From NCBI GenBank assembly GCA_944387905.1, contig CALXGU010000026.1, forward strand, positions 1 to 12,544: a stretch of DNA of 12,544 nucleotides. The letters run 5' to 3'. A program made the translations under genes and the position numbers. Below, piece after piece: positions 1-7,197 of the stretch. This DNA comes from an uncultured Clostridia bacterium (lineage in GTDB: Bacteria; Bacillota; Clostridia; Oscillospirales; QAKW01). The stretch's first letter is position 1; every line of letters begins with the position of its first letter. The notes beneath the pieces were generated by a model. That model was not told the origin of the DNA. It was given only the letters and a program-made list of their open reading frames with translations, and searched no databases.

Positions 1-191
1 CAATGGAAGGCTATACAGTAGAAGGCGATCTGAGACGAGAGGTAGCCCTAGATATCAAGCGTCTTATAGATATCGGCTGCTACAGAGGAACTAGACATAG
101 AAAAGGCTTACCTGTAAGGGGTCAGAGATCAAAAACAAACGCCCGCACAAGAAAAGGCCCCAGAAAAACAATGGCAAATAAGAAGAAGTAA
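1..191 (+). CDS. rpsM: 30S ribosomal protein S13, C-terminal part
   Basis: Small-subunit protein S13, which binds the head of the 30S subunit and contacts 5S/L5 bridges and the P-site tRNA. Only the last 62 or so residues are in the window; the 5' end lies to the left. The visible part carries the S13 signature RGTRHRKGLPVRGQ followed by the basic, disordered tail ending in NARTRKGPRKTMANKKK, which is diagnostic. It ends 14 bases before the rpsK start, with an AAGGAG site in the gap, as expected in the alpha operon (S13-S11-S4-alpha-L17). Nothing unusual is seen. Confidence 0.97.
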   Translation, partial: MEGYTVEGDLRREVALDIKRLIDIGCYRGTRHRKGLPVRGQRSKTNARTRKGPRKTMANKKK

Positions 192-205
192 AGGAGTGAA
201 TGTAA

Positions 206-604
206 ATGGCTGCAAAAACAACAAAAAAGACCACAACAAAACGCCGTGTTAAAAAGAATATAGAGCGTGGAGCTGCACACATTCGCTCATCATTCAATAA
301 CACGCTGGTGACAATAACAGACGTTAACGGAAATGCAATATCATGGGCGTCTGCCGGCGAAATGGGCTTTAAAGGCTCAAGAAAAAGCACGCCGTTTGCC
401 GCACAGATGGCAGCTGAGCAGGCAGCAAAGCTTGCAATGGAACACGGACTGAAAACAGTAGAGGTATATGTAAAAGGACCGGGATCCGGACGAGAGGCGG
501 CGATCCGTGCGCTTCAGACAGCGGGTCTTGAAATCTCTATGATAAAGGATGTTACTCCTATTCCGCATAACGGCTGCAGACCGCCGAAGAGAAGAAGAGT
601 ATAA
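206..604 (+). CDS. rpsK: 30S ribosomal protein S11
   Basis: Platform protein S11 of the 30S subunit, which helps form the mRNA exit region with S7 and S18. It has 132 residues, normal for the family. A lysine-rich N-terminal extension (residues 1-20) precedes the conserved core (AHIRSSFNNTLVTITD) and the strongly conserved C-terminus with GPGSGREAAIRAL and DVTPIPHNGCRPPKRRRV. The start at 206 is supported by AAGGAG 8 bases upstream. It lies between rpsM and rpsD with short spacers, so it is co-transcribed as part of the alpha operon. Confidence 0.98.
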   Translation: MAAKTTKKTTTKRRVKKNIERGAAHIRSSFNNTLVTITDVNGNAISWASAGEMGFKGSRKSTPFAAQMAAEQAAKLAMEHGLKTVEVYVKGPGSGREAAIRALQTAGLEISMIKDVTPIPHNGCRPPKRRRV

Positions 605-618
605 GGGAGGAAAAATAA

Positions 619-1239
619 ATGGCAAGATATACGGAAGCAGTCTGCCGTCAGTGCAGACGCGAAGGTCAGAAGCTCTTTTTGAAGGGTGAACGCTGCTATA
701 GCGGCAAATGTGCTATTGAGCGTCGTGCTTATGCTCCCGGTCAGCACGGACAGAGCAGAAAGAAGTTCTCTGAATACGGAATGCAGCTCAGAGAAAAACA
801 GAAGGTCAGAAGATATTACGGCGTACTGGAGAGCCAGTTCGCGAAATATTTTGAAATGGCCGAAAAGAAAAAGGGCGTTACGGGTGATAACCTGCTTTCG
901 ATTGTTGAGAGCAGACTGGATAATGTGGTTTATAGATTAGGCTTTGCTATGTCTAGACCGGAGGCGAGACAGCTTGTCCGTCACGGTCATTTCACAGTCA
1001 ACGGCAAAAAGGTTGACATACCGTCATATCTTTTGAGCGTCGGTGATGTGATAGCTGTAAAAGAAGGCAGCATGAGCTCTGAAAAGATCAAGAGCATCCT
1101 CGAGGCAAATGAAAAGCGAGCAATAGTCAAGTGGCTTGAGCGCGACGGAACAAGCGGAAAAGTGATAGGAGTCTGCGAAAAAGAGGATATCGATCTTCCG
1201 ATCGAAGAGCATCTTATCGTCGAGTTGTATTCCAAGTAA
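619..1239 (+). CDS. rpsD: 30S ribosomal protein S4 (C+ zinc-binding form)
   Basis: Primary 16S rRNA-binding protein S4, an initiator of 30S assembly and, in many bacteria, the translational autoregulator of the alpha operon. It has 206 residues. Cys9, Cys12, Cys26 and Cys31 (CxxC-x13-CxxxxC) form the N-terminal zinc site of C+ S4 proteins; C- paralogs lack it. The S4 RNA-binding fold occupies about residues 96-160 (SRLDNVVYRLGFAMSRPEARQLV, then RHGHFTVNGKKVDIPSY). GGGAGG lies upstream of the start, with a 14-base gap after rpsK. Whether it autoregulates here cannot be told from the sequence alone. Confidence 0.98.
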   Translation: MARYTEAVCRQCRREGQKLFLKGERCYSGKCAIERRAYAPGQHGQSRKKFSEYGMQLREKQKVRRYYGVLESQFAKYFEMAEKKKGVTGDNLLSIVESRLDNVVYRLGFAMSRPEARQLVRHGHFTVNGKKVDIPSYLLSVGDVIAVKEGSMSSEKIKSILEANEKRAIVKWLERDGTSGKVIGVCEKEDIDLPIEEHLIVELYSK

Positions 1240-1289
1240 TACGGTTGTCGATTCAAGAAACACTACAAAAATAAAGGGAGGCTTTTTAG

Positions 1290-2240
1290 ATGATCGAGAT
1301 GGAAAGACCACGCATAGAAACTCAGATCCAGGGAGAGCACGGCGAATACGGACGTTTTATTGCGGAGCCTCTGGAACGTGGTTACGGTATAACGCTCGGC
1401 AACGCGCTGCGCAGAATACTCCTGTCAACGCTTGAGGGATATGCAGTCGTATGCGCGCGCATAAATGATGTCCCGCATGAGTTTATGACGATCGAGGGAG
1501 TAAAGGAAGAAGTAACCGAGATTATACTGAATATTAAAGGCATTATCCCCAAACTGTATTGTGAGGAACCGAAAACCGTATATATCGAGGCAAGAGGACC
1601 CGGTATCGTTACGGCAGGTGATATAAAGCTTGACAGTGAAGTAGAGATACTCAATCCTGATCATGTGATCGCGACGTTGTCAGAAAATGCGGTTTTGAAT
1701 ATAGAAATGATAATAGACCGCGGACGCGGCTATGTCGGATCGGATCAGAACAAAAAATACACACAGAATCAGCCGAATATGCTGGCAGTAGATTCAAACT
1801 TTACACCTGTTTTAAAGGTAAACTATACAGTAGAAAACACACGTGTAGGACAGATAACAGACCTTGACAAGCTGACGCTTGACGTATGGACAAATCAGAC
1901 TGTAACAGCGTCAGAAGCGGTATCAATGGCAGCAAGAATAATGAACGAGCATTTAATGCTGTTTATAGATCTGTCAGAAAAAGCGCAGAGTGCTGCGATC
2001 ATGGTTGAAAAGGAAGAGACGCGTAAGGAAAAGGTACTTGAGATGACGATAGAGGAACTCGACCTTTCAGTACGTTCGTTCAACTGCCTGAAACGTGCCG
2101 GAATCAATACTGTAGAAGATCTCACAAACAGAAGCGAGGAAGACATGATGAAAGTGCGCAATCTCGGCCGTAAATCTCTTGACGAGGTAATCGGAAAGCT
2201 TGCGTCTTTAGAGTTGTCTCTTAAGAGAGAAGACGACTAA
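1290..2240 (+). CDS. rpoA: DNA-directed RNA polymerase alpha subunit
   Basis: Alpha subunit of RNA polymerase. Its N-terminal domain dimerises and nucleates assembly of beta and beta'; its C-terminal domain contacts UP elements and activators. It has 316 residues, typical of Firmicutes. The N-terminal domain (about 1-230) includes the motif GITLGNALRRILLSTLEG near residues 33-50. The C-terminal domain begins near 252 and keeps the DNA-contact residues of the family: R262, N265 and K268 in RSFNCLK, and the NLGRKSL helix-hairpin-helix-like segment near 291-297. The start at 1290 has GGGAGG upstream; an internal Met4 is possible but less well placed. A 50-base spacer separates it from rpsD. Confidence 0.98.
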   Translation: MIEMERPRIETQIQGEHGEYGRFIAEPLERGYGITLGNALRRILLSTLEGYAVVCARINDVPHEFMTIEGVKEEVTEIILNIKGIIPKLYCEEPKTVYIEARGPGIVTAGDIKLDSEVEILNPDHVIATLSENAVLNIEMIIDRGRGYVGSDQNKKYTQNQPNMLAVDSNFTPVLKVNYTVENTRVGQITDLDKLTLDVWTNQTVTASEAVSMAARIMNEHLMLFIDLSEKAQSAAIMVEKEETRKEKVLEMTIEELDLSVRSFNCLKRAGINTVEDLTNRSEEDMMKVRNLGRKSLDEVIGKLASLELSLKREDD

Positions 2241-2265
2241 TTCTAACAATCGGAGGTAAACAAAG

Positions 2266-2610
2266 GTGTCAGGATACAGAAAACTGGGCAGACCGACAGA
2301 CCATCGTCGTGCAATGCTCAGAGGCATGGTAACTTATCTTCTTGAAAACGGCTCGATAGAGACTACTCTGATGCGTGCCAAGGAAGTAAGAAGAATAGCC
2401 GAGAAAATGATAACACTCGGAAAGAATGACACGCTGCATTCAAAACGTCAGGCGCTGTCATATATAACAAAAGAAGATGTGGTTAATAAACTTTTCACAG
2501 AAATCGGACCGTCATATGCGGAGCGTAACGGCGGTTATACAAGAATAATCAAAAAAGGACCGCGCCGCGGCGACAATGCTGAAATGGCGATAATCACACT
2601 TGTAAAATAA
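2266..2610 (+). CDS. rplQ: 50S ribosomal protein L17
   Basis: Large-subunit protein L17, located near the peptide exit tunnel rim. It has 114 residues, the compact bacterial form. The start is GTG at 2266, preceded by GGAGGT 8-9 bases upstream; the N-terminus MSGYRKLGRPTDHRRAMLR is canonical, so the GTG start is firm. The C-terminal signature GGYTRIIKKGPRRGDNA is present. It is the last gene of the alpha operon and is followed 3 bases later by a strong hairpin terminator. Confidence 0.98.
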   Translation: MSGYRKLGRPTDHRRAMLRGMVTYLLENGSIETTLMRAKEVRRIAEKMITLGKNDTLHSKRQALSYITKEDVVNKLFTEIGPSYAERNGGYTRIIKKGPRRGDNAEMAIITLVK

Positions 2611-2612
2611 AT

Positions 2613-2645
2613 AAAAATGCACAGGTTAAAAACCTGTGCATTTTT
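2613..2645 (+). terminator. Intrinsic terminator of the alpha operon
   Basis: A perfect 15-bp inverted repeat (AAAAATGCACAGGTT at 2613-2627, its complement at 2631-2645) with a 3-base loop and a terminal T-run. It begins directly after the rplQ stop codon, so it ends the ribosomal/rpoA transcript and insulates the tRNA gene. Confidence 0.93.
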
Positions 2646-2679
2646 AATATCCAAAGTATAATAAAAGAAGTAAAAGCTA

Positions 2680-2708
2680 TTGACAAACGTTTGGATTTTA
2701 CATATAAT
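2680..2708 (+). promoter_or_regulatory. Sigma-A-type promoter of tRNA-Trp
   Basis: A perfect TTGACA (2680-2685) and a perfect TATAAT (2703-2708) are separated by 17 bases and lie 13 bases upstream of the tRNA 5' end. This is a full-consensus housekeeping promoter, as expected for a stable RNA gene. Confidence 0.93.
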
Positions 2709-2721
2709 ATACAGGTAACTT

Positions 2722-2797
2722 AGGGGTATAGCTCAGTTGGTAGAGCAGCGGTCTCCAAAACCGCGTGCCGAGGGTTCAAGTCCTTCTGCCCCTGCCA
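2722..2797 (+). tRNA. tRNA-Trp (anticodon CCA)
   Basis: A complete 76-base cloverleaf. The acceptor arm AGGGGTA pairs with TGCCCCT, the D-arm contains AGCTCAGTTGGTAGAGC, the anticodon stem GCGGT/ACCGC encloses the loop CTCCAAA with anticodon CCA, and the T-arm contains GGTTCAAGTCC. The discriminator base is G and the CCA end is encoded. It has its own promoter and terminator. It stands exactly at the junction of core chromosome and mobile genes, and tRNA 3' ends are common targets of tyrosine recombinases. The gene is intact. Confidence 0.97.
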
Positions 2798-2801
2798 CAG
2801 C

Positions 2802-2836
2802 AAAAACGGCTTAAACACTGTGTTTAAGTCGTTTTT
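2802..2836 (+). terminator. Terminator downstream of tRNA-Trp
   Basis: A hairpin whose 16-base arms (2802-2817 and 2821-2836) pair throughout with one G-U pair, 3-base loop, A-run on the 5' side and TTTTT on the 3' side. It starts 5 bases after the tRNA CCA end. Its A/T symmetry would let it act on the opposite strand too, stopping leftward transcription from the HNH gene before the tRNA. Confidence 0.88.
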
Positions 2837-2894
2837 CTTATACTTATCCGCAGATCTTACACGGTCTGTTTCTTTGTTTTGAAGTTCTGAAACG

Positions 2895-2965
2895 AGCATC
2901 AATCTTGCTGTTTCGTGCCAACAAATCCAAGGATTCCGTATTGTACAGCATCAATATAGCATCAA
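2895..2965. repeat. Three direct AGCATCAA repeats near the tRNA
   Basis: AGCATCAA occurs at 2895-2902, 2947-2954 and 2958-2965, all in the same orientation; the last two are 11 bases apart, one helical turn. I found no other exact copy in the window. They lie between the tRNA and the HNH gene, the last overlapping the HNH stop codon. Short direct repeats next to an attachment site are typical of arm-type sites bound by the N-terminal domain of lambda-family integrases; that role is an inference. Confidence 0.45.
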
Positions 2966-3777
2966 GCTTCTTCGCTTTTAGAATCTTCAATAGCAGAAAG
3001 AATTTGCTCTTTTGTACGATAATCTAACGGGAATTGGCTGTTTATTTCAATATACGGAATATTCGTGAATCCAACCTCGCACTTATGATTATAAGAAAAT
3101 TTGCAAAAATCATTTATACACAATCCAATAGGTTTAAAGTTTTCAGGTTTATTAATATATAATGCAAAACCCATTGGATATACAATAATTTCTGATGCCA
3201 AAACAGTACTTCCATCTTTCAGATTATATTGCGCCATAATTCCGTTTAGTCTTGACATATTAGGGGATGTAAGAAACATATACACGGAATACTTGTTTGC
3301 ATCAAAATTTTGACTTTCTTTTTGAAGCAAAAACTGCCTAAGTGAATCATCACCAAAGCAATTGTGATTAATGTCGCAGAACATTGTCATAACAGCTTTT
3401 AAGATACGCAACGGATGCATTTGTAGGATCTTAAAAGAATATGCGTTTCCTTTTATTAAAGAATTTGATCTTATCATCTGATTCAGCGTGTTCGCAAGCG
3501 TTGTATATTCCTCTATGTACCATGAACCGGTATCGTTGTTACACTCCCGACACAGATAATAATTGCCGCCACCTTTTTGCTGTATTTTTCCTTTTAGCCC
3601 CGATATATCCCATGGCATCCTTCCGTCCGAACAGGTATATAATTTAATTACTTCGTCGAATGGAAACACCCTTACAGCAGAAGAATTAAAAGCTTTTTTG
3701 GGAGGCACATGTTCAAAGGTTAGTTCTTTAAATTGTCCGCATAGTTTACAATATCCTGGATGCTTTACCGCTCTCAT
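2962..3777 (-). CDS. HNH-like endonuclease domain protein
   Basis: A 271-residue protein whose N-terminal 85 residues look like a zinc-stabilised HNH/beta-beta-alpha-metal nuclease: C10-x2-C13 (YCKLCGQ), then EHVPPK with H23 as candidate catalytic histidine, and C76-x2-C79-N80 in YLCRECNNDTGSWY. The two CxxC pairs would hold a structural zinc. The final HNH histidine is not obvious, so activity is uncertain. The C-terminal 180 residues are unrecognised, mixed alpha/beta, without signal peptide or clear membrane segment. The start is supported by GAGGAG 5 bases upstream. It has its own promoter, lies between tRNA and integrase, and is more AT-rich than the mobilization genes, all suggesting cargo. 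A defence role is plausible but not shown. Confidence 0.72.
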   Translation of the reverse strand: MRAVKHPGYCKLCGQFKELTFEHVPPKKAFNSSAVRVFPFDEVIKLYTCSDGRMPWDISGLKGKIQQKGGGNYYLCRECNNDTGSWYIEEYTTLANTLNQMIRSNSLIKGNAYSFKILQMHPLRILKAVMTMFCDINHNCFGDDSLRQFLLQKESQNFDANKYSVYMFLTSPNMSRLNGIMAQYNLKDGSTVLASEIIVYPMGFALYINKPENFKPIGLCINDFCKFSYNHKCEVGFTNIPYIEINSQFPLDYRTKEQILSAIEDSKSEEA

Positions 3778-3808
3778 ATAATCTCCTCACAGATGAGTTA
3801 TTAGTTAA

Positions 3809-3837
3809 ATTATACCATTTTAGGTTTAATTCTTCAA
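3809..3837 (-). promoter_or_regulatory. Promoter of the HNH gene
   Basis: On the - strand, TTGAAG (complement of 3832-3837), a 17-base spacer and TATAAT (complement of 3809-3814), with a TG one base before the -10 hexamer (extended -10, TGGTATAAT). It fills the short gap after the integrase stop codon, so the HNH gene can be expressed independently of the element's operon. Confidence 0.78.
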
Positions 3838-3839
3838 CA

Positions 3840-5054
3840 TTATATTTCAAACTCATCCGTTATCCCATTTAATCTTGTCGTATCCTTTTTCACATAATAC
3901 ATCTCGGTAATCTGTGATGTGCTGTGTCCGAGGAGGTCGGCGACTTGCTTGGGTGAAAGTGCTTTGATCGTGCCGTCCTCTTGCTTCACGCCGTTGACCA
4001 GGTTGGTGGCGAAGGTGTGTCGAAGAGCGTGCAGACCTTTCTTCTCAATCCTTGCAGCATTGAGGATGCGGTAGAAACGTTTGCGGAAGTTGACGGGGCG
4101 TGTGTAACCGCCCTTCTCGTCGCATACAAGGGGCGTATTTTCGCCGAAGTAAAACTCTTTGCGTAGTTCCTTTATCATCTCAATTGCGGTGTTATTAAGG
4201 GGAACATCGCGCTTACTGGATACACTCTTGAGTTTGCCTACCGCTACCTCTCTGCCGGACTCGGCATTGACACCGTCGCGCCGTGCGATCTCTTTGACAC
4301 CGCGCTGCAGATGCATCACGCGGTTTTCAAGATCGATATCGCTGTTGAGCAGTCCAAGTATCTCGCCGGTGCGAAGTCCGGTGTTCAGCATCAGAATATA
4401 TGCTGATGATTGCTGATACAATCGCTTGCCGGTCTTCCGGCATCGAAAACATTCCTTTTTGAATATCTCAATCTCCTTGGGAGTGAATACCGTGACGGTT
4501 TCATTCGTGGGGAGATTTTCTTTTCCCTGCGCCGCCATGAAGTTTGCTTTCTTGATCATTGGCGCACTCTGCATAGGATTCTTTTGGATGATCTCCTGCT
4601 CGGTCAGATATCGGAAGTATTCATTCAACAGGTTGTGTATCTTTTTGACTGTAGTATAGGCGTATCCTTTATCCATACGGTCATTGAGAATCCTTTTTAT
4701 GTCCGCTGATTTGATGGTGGATATGACTCGTTCACCAAGTTCGGGGTAAATATGATTTTTGGCTGTACATTCAAGACGGTCGTATGTGGTACGCTCAACT
4801 GAAGGATACTTAAACACCTCAAGCCAGCATTGCATACTGACGAATAAAGTTTTCTTGCTCTCATCCGATTCTTCAACCATTTTTTCAAAGCTTAAGATAT
4901 ATTCGGTCATCTTTTTATTGACCTCTTGTTTCGTTGTGCCGGAGAAGGACTTGCGCTTACGCTCACCGCTCTCATCCATATACCAAACTACACCGCCCCA
5001 TCTTCCGTCGGTGCGCTTGAACGCATTGCCGTTGGTCAGTAGTTTTCTCTGCAT
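3840..5054 (-). CDS. Tyrosine recombinase/integrase (phage/ICE type)
   Basis: A 404-residue site-specific recombinase that would integrate and excise the element by strand exchange through a covalent 3'-phosphotyrosine. N-terminal residues 10-50 (FKRTDGRWGGVVWY) resemble the three-stranded arm-type DNA-binding domain. A SAM-like core-binding domain spans about 65-155 and the catalytic domain about 185-395. Candidate active-site residues are R228 (LNTGLRTGE), K276 (KSVSSKR), H342 and R345 (HALRHTF), H377 (LLGHS) and Y386 or Y387. All are present, so it should be active. I chose the start at 5054 because AAAGGAG lies 7 bases upstream; a longer form from 5090 would lack such a site. It follows the relaxase by 61 bases and is probably co-transcribed. 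It is the only recombinase in the window. Confidence 0.95.
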   Translation of the reverse strand: MQRKLLTNGNAFKRTDGRWGGVVWYMDESGERKRKSFSGTTKQEVNKKMTEYILSFEKMVEESDESKKTLFVSMQCWLEVFKYPSVERTTYDRLECTAKNHIYPELGERVISTIKSADIKRILNDRMDKGYAYTTVKKIHNLLNEYFRYLTEQEIIQKNPMQSAPMIKKANFMAAQGKENLPTNETVTVFTPKEIEIFKKECFRCRKTGKRLYQQSSAYILMLNTGLRTGEILGLLNSDIDLENRVMHLQRGVKEIARRDGVNAESGREVAVGKLKSVSSKRDVPLNNTAIEMIKELRKEFYFGENTPLVCDEKGGYTRPVNFRKRFYRILNAARIEKKGLHALRHTFATNLVNGVKQEDGTIKALSPKQVADLLGHSTSQITEMYYVKKDTTRLNGITDEFEI

Positions 5055-5115
5055 AATATCACTCCTTTCGTTAGCTACACACAATACCACAACTCGTTTT
5101 TAATATCCAGCGTTT

Positions 5116-6447
5116 TTACAGATTCATTGTCGGCTCATTATAATCGTAAGCTACACCTTTTTCAGTTTTAATACCGAGTGCCGCCTTCTTCGCTTCAATG
5201 GCGGACATCAGTTTTCTGTCTATCTGCTTGCCGAGTCGGTTGGCGTGACGGTTATAATTATTTTGGAATAACTTCAGGAAGGCACGGAACACATTGGTGA
5301 ACAGGAACCCAATCTTTTGCTCGGTGGAGTAGCCGGTGTTGACAAGGAAGCTCTCCATCTGCACCGCCGCACGGATGATGTCGTTCTTCAGACTGCGGAA
5401 TTCTTTATTATTTTCAAGAGGAATATCCGGCTCTTTCTTTTCGTAATACAGGGACAGCTTCTCCCGATTGATTTTATTCCACTCGGCATAGAGTTCAGCC
5501 ACATCCTCGTCTTTAGCAAACTCGGCAACGATTTTATTGACCGTTTCCTTGATTTCCTTCGGCAGATAACCATATACCTTTTTGCCTGAATAATTTTTGA
5601 GCTGCTGTTGGAGCGTTTCAAACAAGTATTGCATCTCCCAACTCACCGGATACATAGAGAAGGCATCCTCCAACAGATCCTTGACTCGTTCTTTGACCAA
5701 GTCACGTTGCTGTGTTTCCATTTGGAACAGCTTATACTGTTCGTTACGAAAAATATCGTTAGCGAACAGTCTGCGCATATCCTCAATGGTTTTCTTGGTG
5801 ATCCAACCTTGCTTACCGTCTTTGGAGTACACCACCAAGTGTATATGTGGATGGTGATCCTTGTTGTGAAAGCCGGCATACCAATTGAGGTTGGAGAGAC
5901 TGATGTTGTGAGCTTTAGCAATCTCAGCAACGTTTCGCCGTACCAAATCTTTCCATGTCCGTGCATTGTTGTAGCCGAGCCGCTCTGCATCCTCTCGCCG
6001 CAGACTAAGGATGTGTGTGAACACAATTCCTTTGTGTGCATTGACTTCCTCGGCGACTTCATCCAAGTCTATCTTGTCATCGGTCTGAGTAAGCAGACCG
6101 TGAGTACCGATTATCTCAACGCCGGGGCGCTCGGCGATATACGAAACCAATTTGTCAAGACGGCGAACATCGTCACGCTCGATCACTGCATTTATAAACT
6201 CCATTGCGTTGAATTTTGTGGAGTTGATTTCATAATTTTGGTACTCCACATACTCACGGCTGTGCGGAAATGATTTTACAATATCAGTGATGAGTCGCTG
6301 TTGCCGGACGGTTGACGGCGAGTGGTCAATGCCTGTCGGTAATTTTTCAACACTCTCGCGAGTTCCGATATATCGGAGCAGTCTTCCGGTGTTGGCTCTC
6401 GCCGGATTTTTATAATAGTTGCAAGTGAAAAATATTTTTGCCATCAT
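5116..6447 (-). CDS. Relaxase, MobP3/MobL-like
   Basis: A 443-residue DNA relaxase that would nick oriT and lead the transferred strand into a conjugation channel supplied by another element. The N-terminal MAKIFFTCNYYKNPARANT and RYIGTRE, the block THILSLRREDAERLGY (about 144-159), and the metal-binding histidine cluster HHPHIHLVVYS (H198, H199, H201, H203) match the MobL/MobP3 relaxases of Firmicutes. Tyr26 in RYIGTRE is a candidate catalytic tyrosine. The C-terminal half (about 250-420) is helical and charged, without a helicase domain. The first ATG (6447) overlaps the upstream stop as ATGA, indicating translational coupling; Met2 is the alternative. Assignment is from remembered family motifs. 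Confidence 0.9.
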   Translation of the reverse strand: MMAKIFFTCNYYKNPARANTGRLLRYIGTRESVEKLPTGIDHSPSTVRQQRLITDIVKSFPHSREYVEYQNYEINSTKFNAMEFINAVIERDDVRRLDKLVSYIAERPGVEIIGTHGLLTQTDDKIDLDEVAEEVNAHKGIVFTHILSLRREDAERLGYNNARTWKDLVRRNVAEIAKAHNISLSNLNWYAGFHNKDHHPHIHLVVYSKDGKQGWITKKTIEDMRRLFANDIFRNEQYKLFQMETQQRDLVKERVKDLLEDAFSMYPVSWEMQYLFETLQQQLKNYSGKKVYGYLPKEIKETVNKIVAEFAKDEDVAELYAEWNKINREKLSLYYEKKEPDIPLENNKEFRSLKNDIIRAAVQMESFLVNTGYSTEQKIGFLFTNVFRAFLKLFQNNYNRHANRLGKQIDRKLMSAIEAKKAALGIKTEKGVAYDYNEPTMNL

Positions 6448-6857
6448 TCAACACCGTCCTCGCTGTGTTGATAACGATAAGCATTTTCAAACTGAACTCT
6501 GCCGTTGTTGGAAGCAACATCACGGCAGCATCTATCGTTCAGATCGATTAGATCTTCTTCGCCGATTCTGAGACCGAGGGATAATAAATGATTTTGTTTT
6601 GCGACCTCAACCGCCAACTTGAAAATAATTTCAGACAGGTTTCGCTCGATATCCGTCATCTGACTTTTCAGTATAGATGATAGGATCGGCGCAATATAAT
6701 CGATATTCTTTTCGTTGCGCAGATAGCCGATATAGAACGCAATCGCCTTATTTATAAAATCATTTTTGGATTTTGCATACCCGTTATTTACATACGCATC
6801 AATTTCTGTGTTCTGCTCCGACGGAATATACACCGGAAACCTGTATTTTTCAGCCAT
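6444..6857 (-). CDS. Ribbon-helix-helix mobilization accessory protein (MobC-like)
   Basis: A 137-residue protein. Residues 5-46 (YRFPVYIPSEQNTEIDAYV, then a helix with AKSKNDFINKAIAFYIGYL) fit a ribbon-helix-helix DNA-binding fold: one beta strand followed by two helices. The rest is helical (SSILKSQMTDIERNLSEII), probably oligomerisation or relaxase contact. Such proteins bind oriT and help the relaxase form the relaxosome; the upstream position next to the oriT-like region and the ATGA overlap with the relaxase fit this. The start at 6857 is chosen because AAAGGAG lies 6-7 bases upstream; the longer reading frame from 6965 would run through the inverted-repeat region and has no good site. 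The exact family is uncertain. Confidence 0.82.
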   Translation of the reverse strand: MAEKYRFPVYIPSEQNTEIDAYVNNGYAKSKNDFINKAIAFYIGYLRNEKNIDYIAPILSSILKSQMTDIERNLSEIIFKLAVEVAKQNHLLSLGLRIGEEDLIDLNDRCCRDVASNNGRVQFENAYRYQHSEDGVE

Positions 6858-7197
6858 TTGCATCTCCTTTCTGCAAGACCCCATAAATAAAGCCCTGATA
6901 TTTTCGTAAAAGTCCCAAACGGTCGGCTCTGCCGTCCGTTGTGATAGGTGCGTAAGATGCCGCACTTTAACCTGCTTGTCGTAATGACAACTTTCACTTG
7001 CTCATTTCCGTGCTAAAGGCACAGAAAATTCGCCCGTTTCAGTGTCATTACTCTTTCCCAACGAAATTTGCATTTCGTCGGGAGCCCTGTTTATTTGACA
7101 CCGAAAATCGCTGTCATTCTCTTAGGTAACGGGTTTTAATTGTTCCTTTATTATAGTTACTTGTTACCTTTTCACGCCGTGGCAAGACCCTTTGCCA
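6858..7197. other. 340-bp non-coding region, candidate oriT
   Basis: No convincing gene is present on either strand. The region is unusually rich in inverted repeats: GTGCG/CGCAC (6948-6952, 6961-6965); TTGTC/GACAA (6976-6980, 6986-6990); GTAATGACA (6981-6989) against TGTCATTAC (7043-7051); an 11-bp imperfect hairpin (7057-7067 with 7072-7082); GTGTCA/TGACAC (7042-7047, 7096-7101); GGTAAC/GTTACC (7125-7130, 7163-7168); TGGCAA/TTGCCA just after the upstream gene. It lies directly upstream of the ribbon-helix-helix and relaxase genes. TAACCTGC at 6968-6975 differs by one base from the MobP (RP4) nick sequence TATCCTGC and follows the first inverted repeat. The oriT call is inferred from position, structure and this match. 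Confidence 0.5.
7057..7082. repeat. Long imperfect hairpin in the oriT-like region
   Basis: Left arm CCCAACGAAAT (7057-7067), loop TTGC, right arm ATTTCGTCGGG (7072-7082): 10 of 11 positions pair. There is no T-run after it on either strand, so it is not a typical terminator; a protein-binding or single-strand folding site is more likely. Confidence 0.7.

Noticed and set aside
2720..2902. Open frame on the - strand across the tRNA gene
   Set aside because: It is the antisense translation of tRNA-Trp and its terminator (it yields the familiar spurious DLNPRHAVLETAALPTELYP), with no ribosome binding site.
5643..6062. 139-codon open frame on the - strand overlapping the relaxase
   Set aside because: Alternative frame of the relaxase gene; the relaxase frame has conserved catalytic motifs and coupled start.
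5608..6273. 221-codon open frame on the + strand
   Set aside because: It lies wholly antisense to the relaxase, whose motifs are clear, and has no ribosome binding site or recognisable domain.
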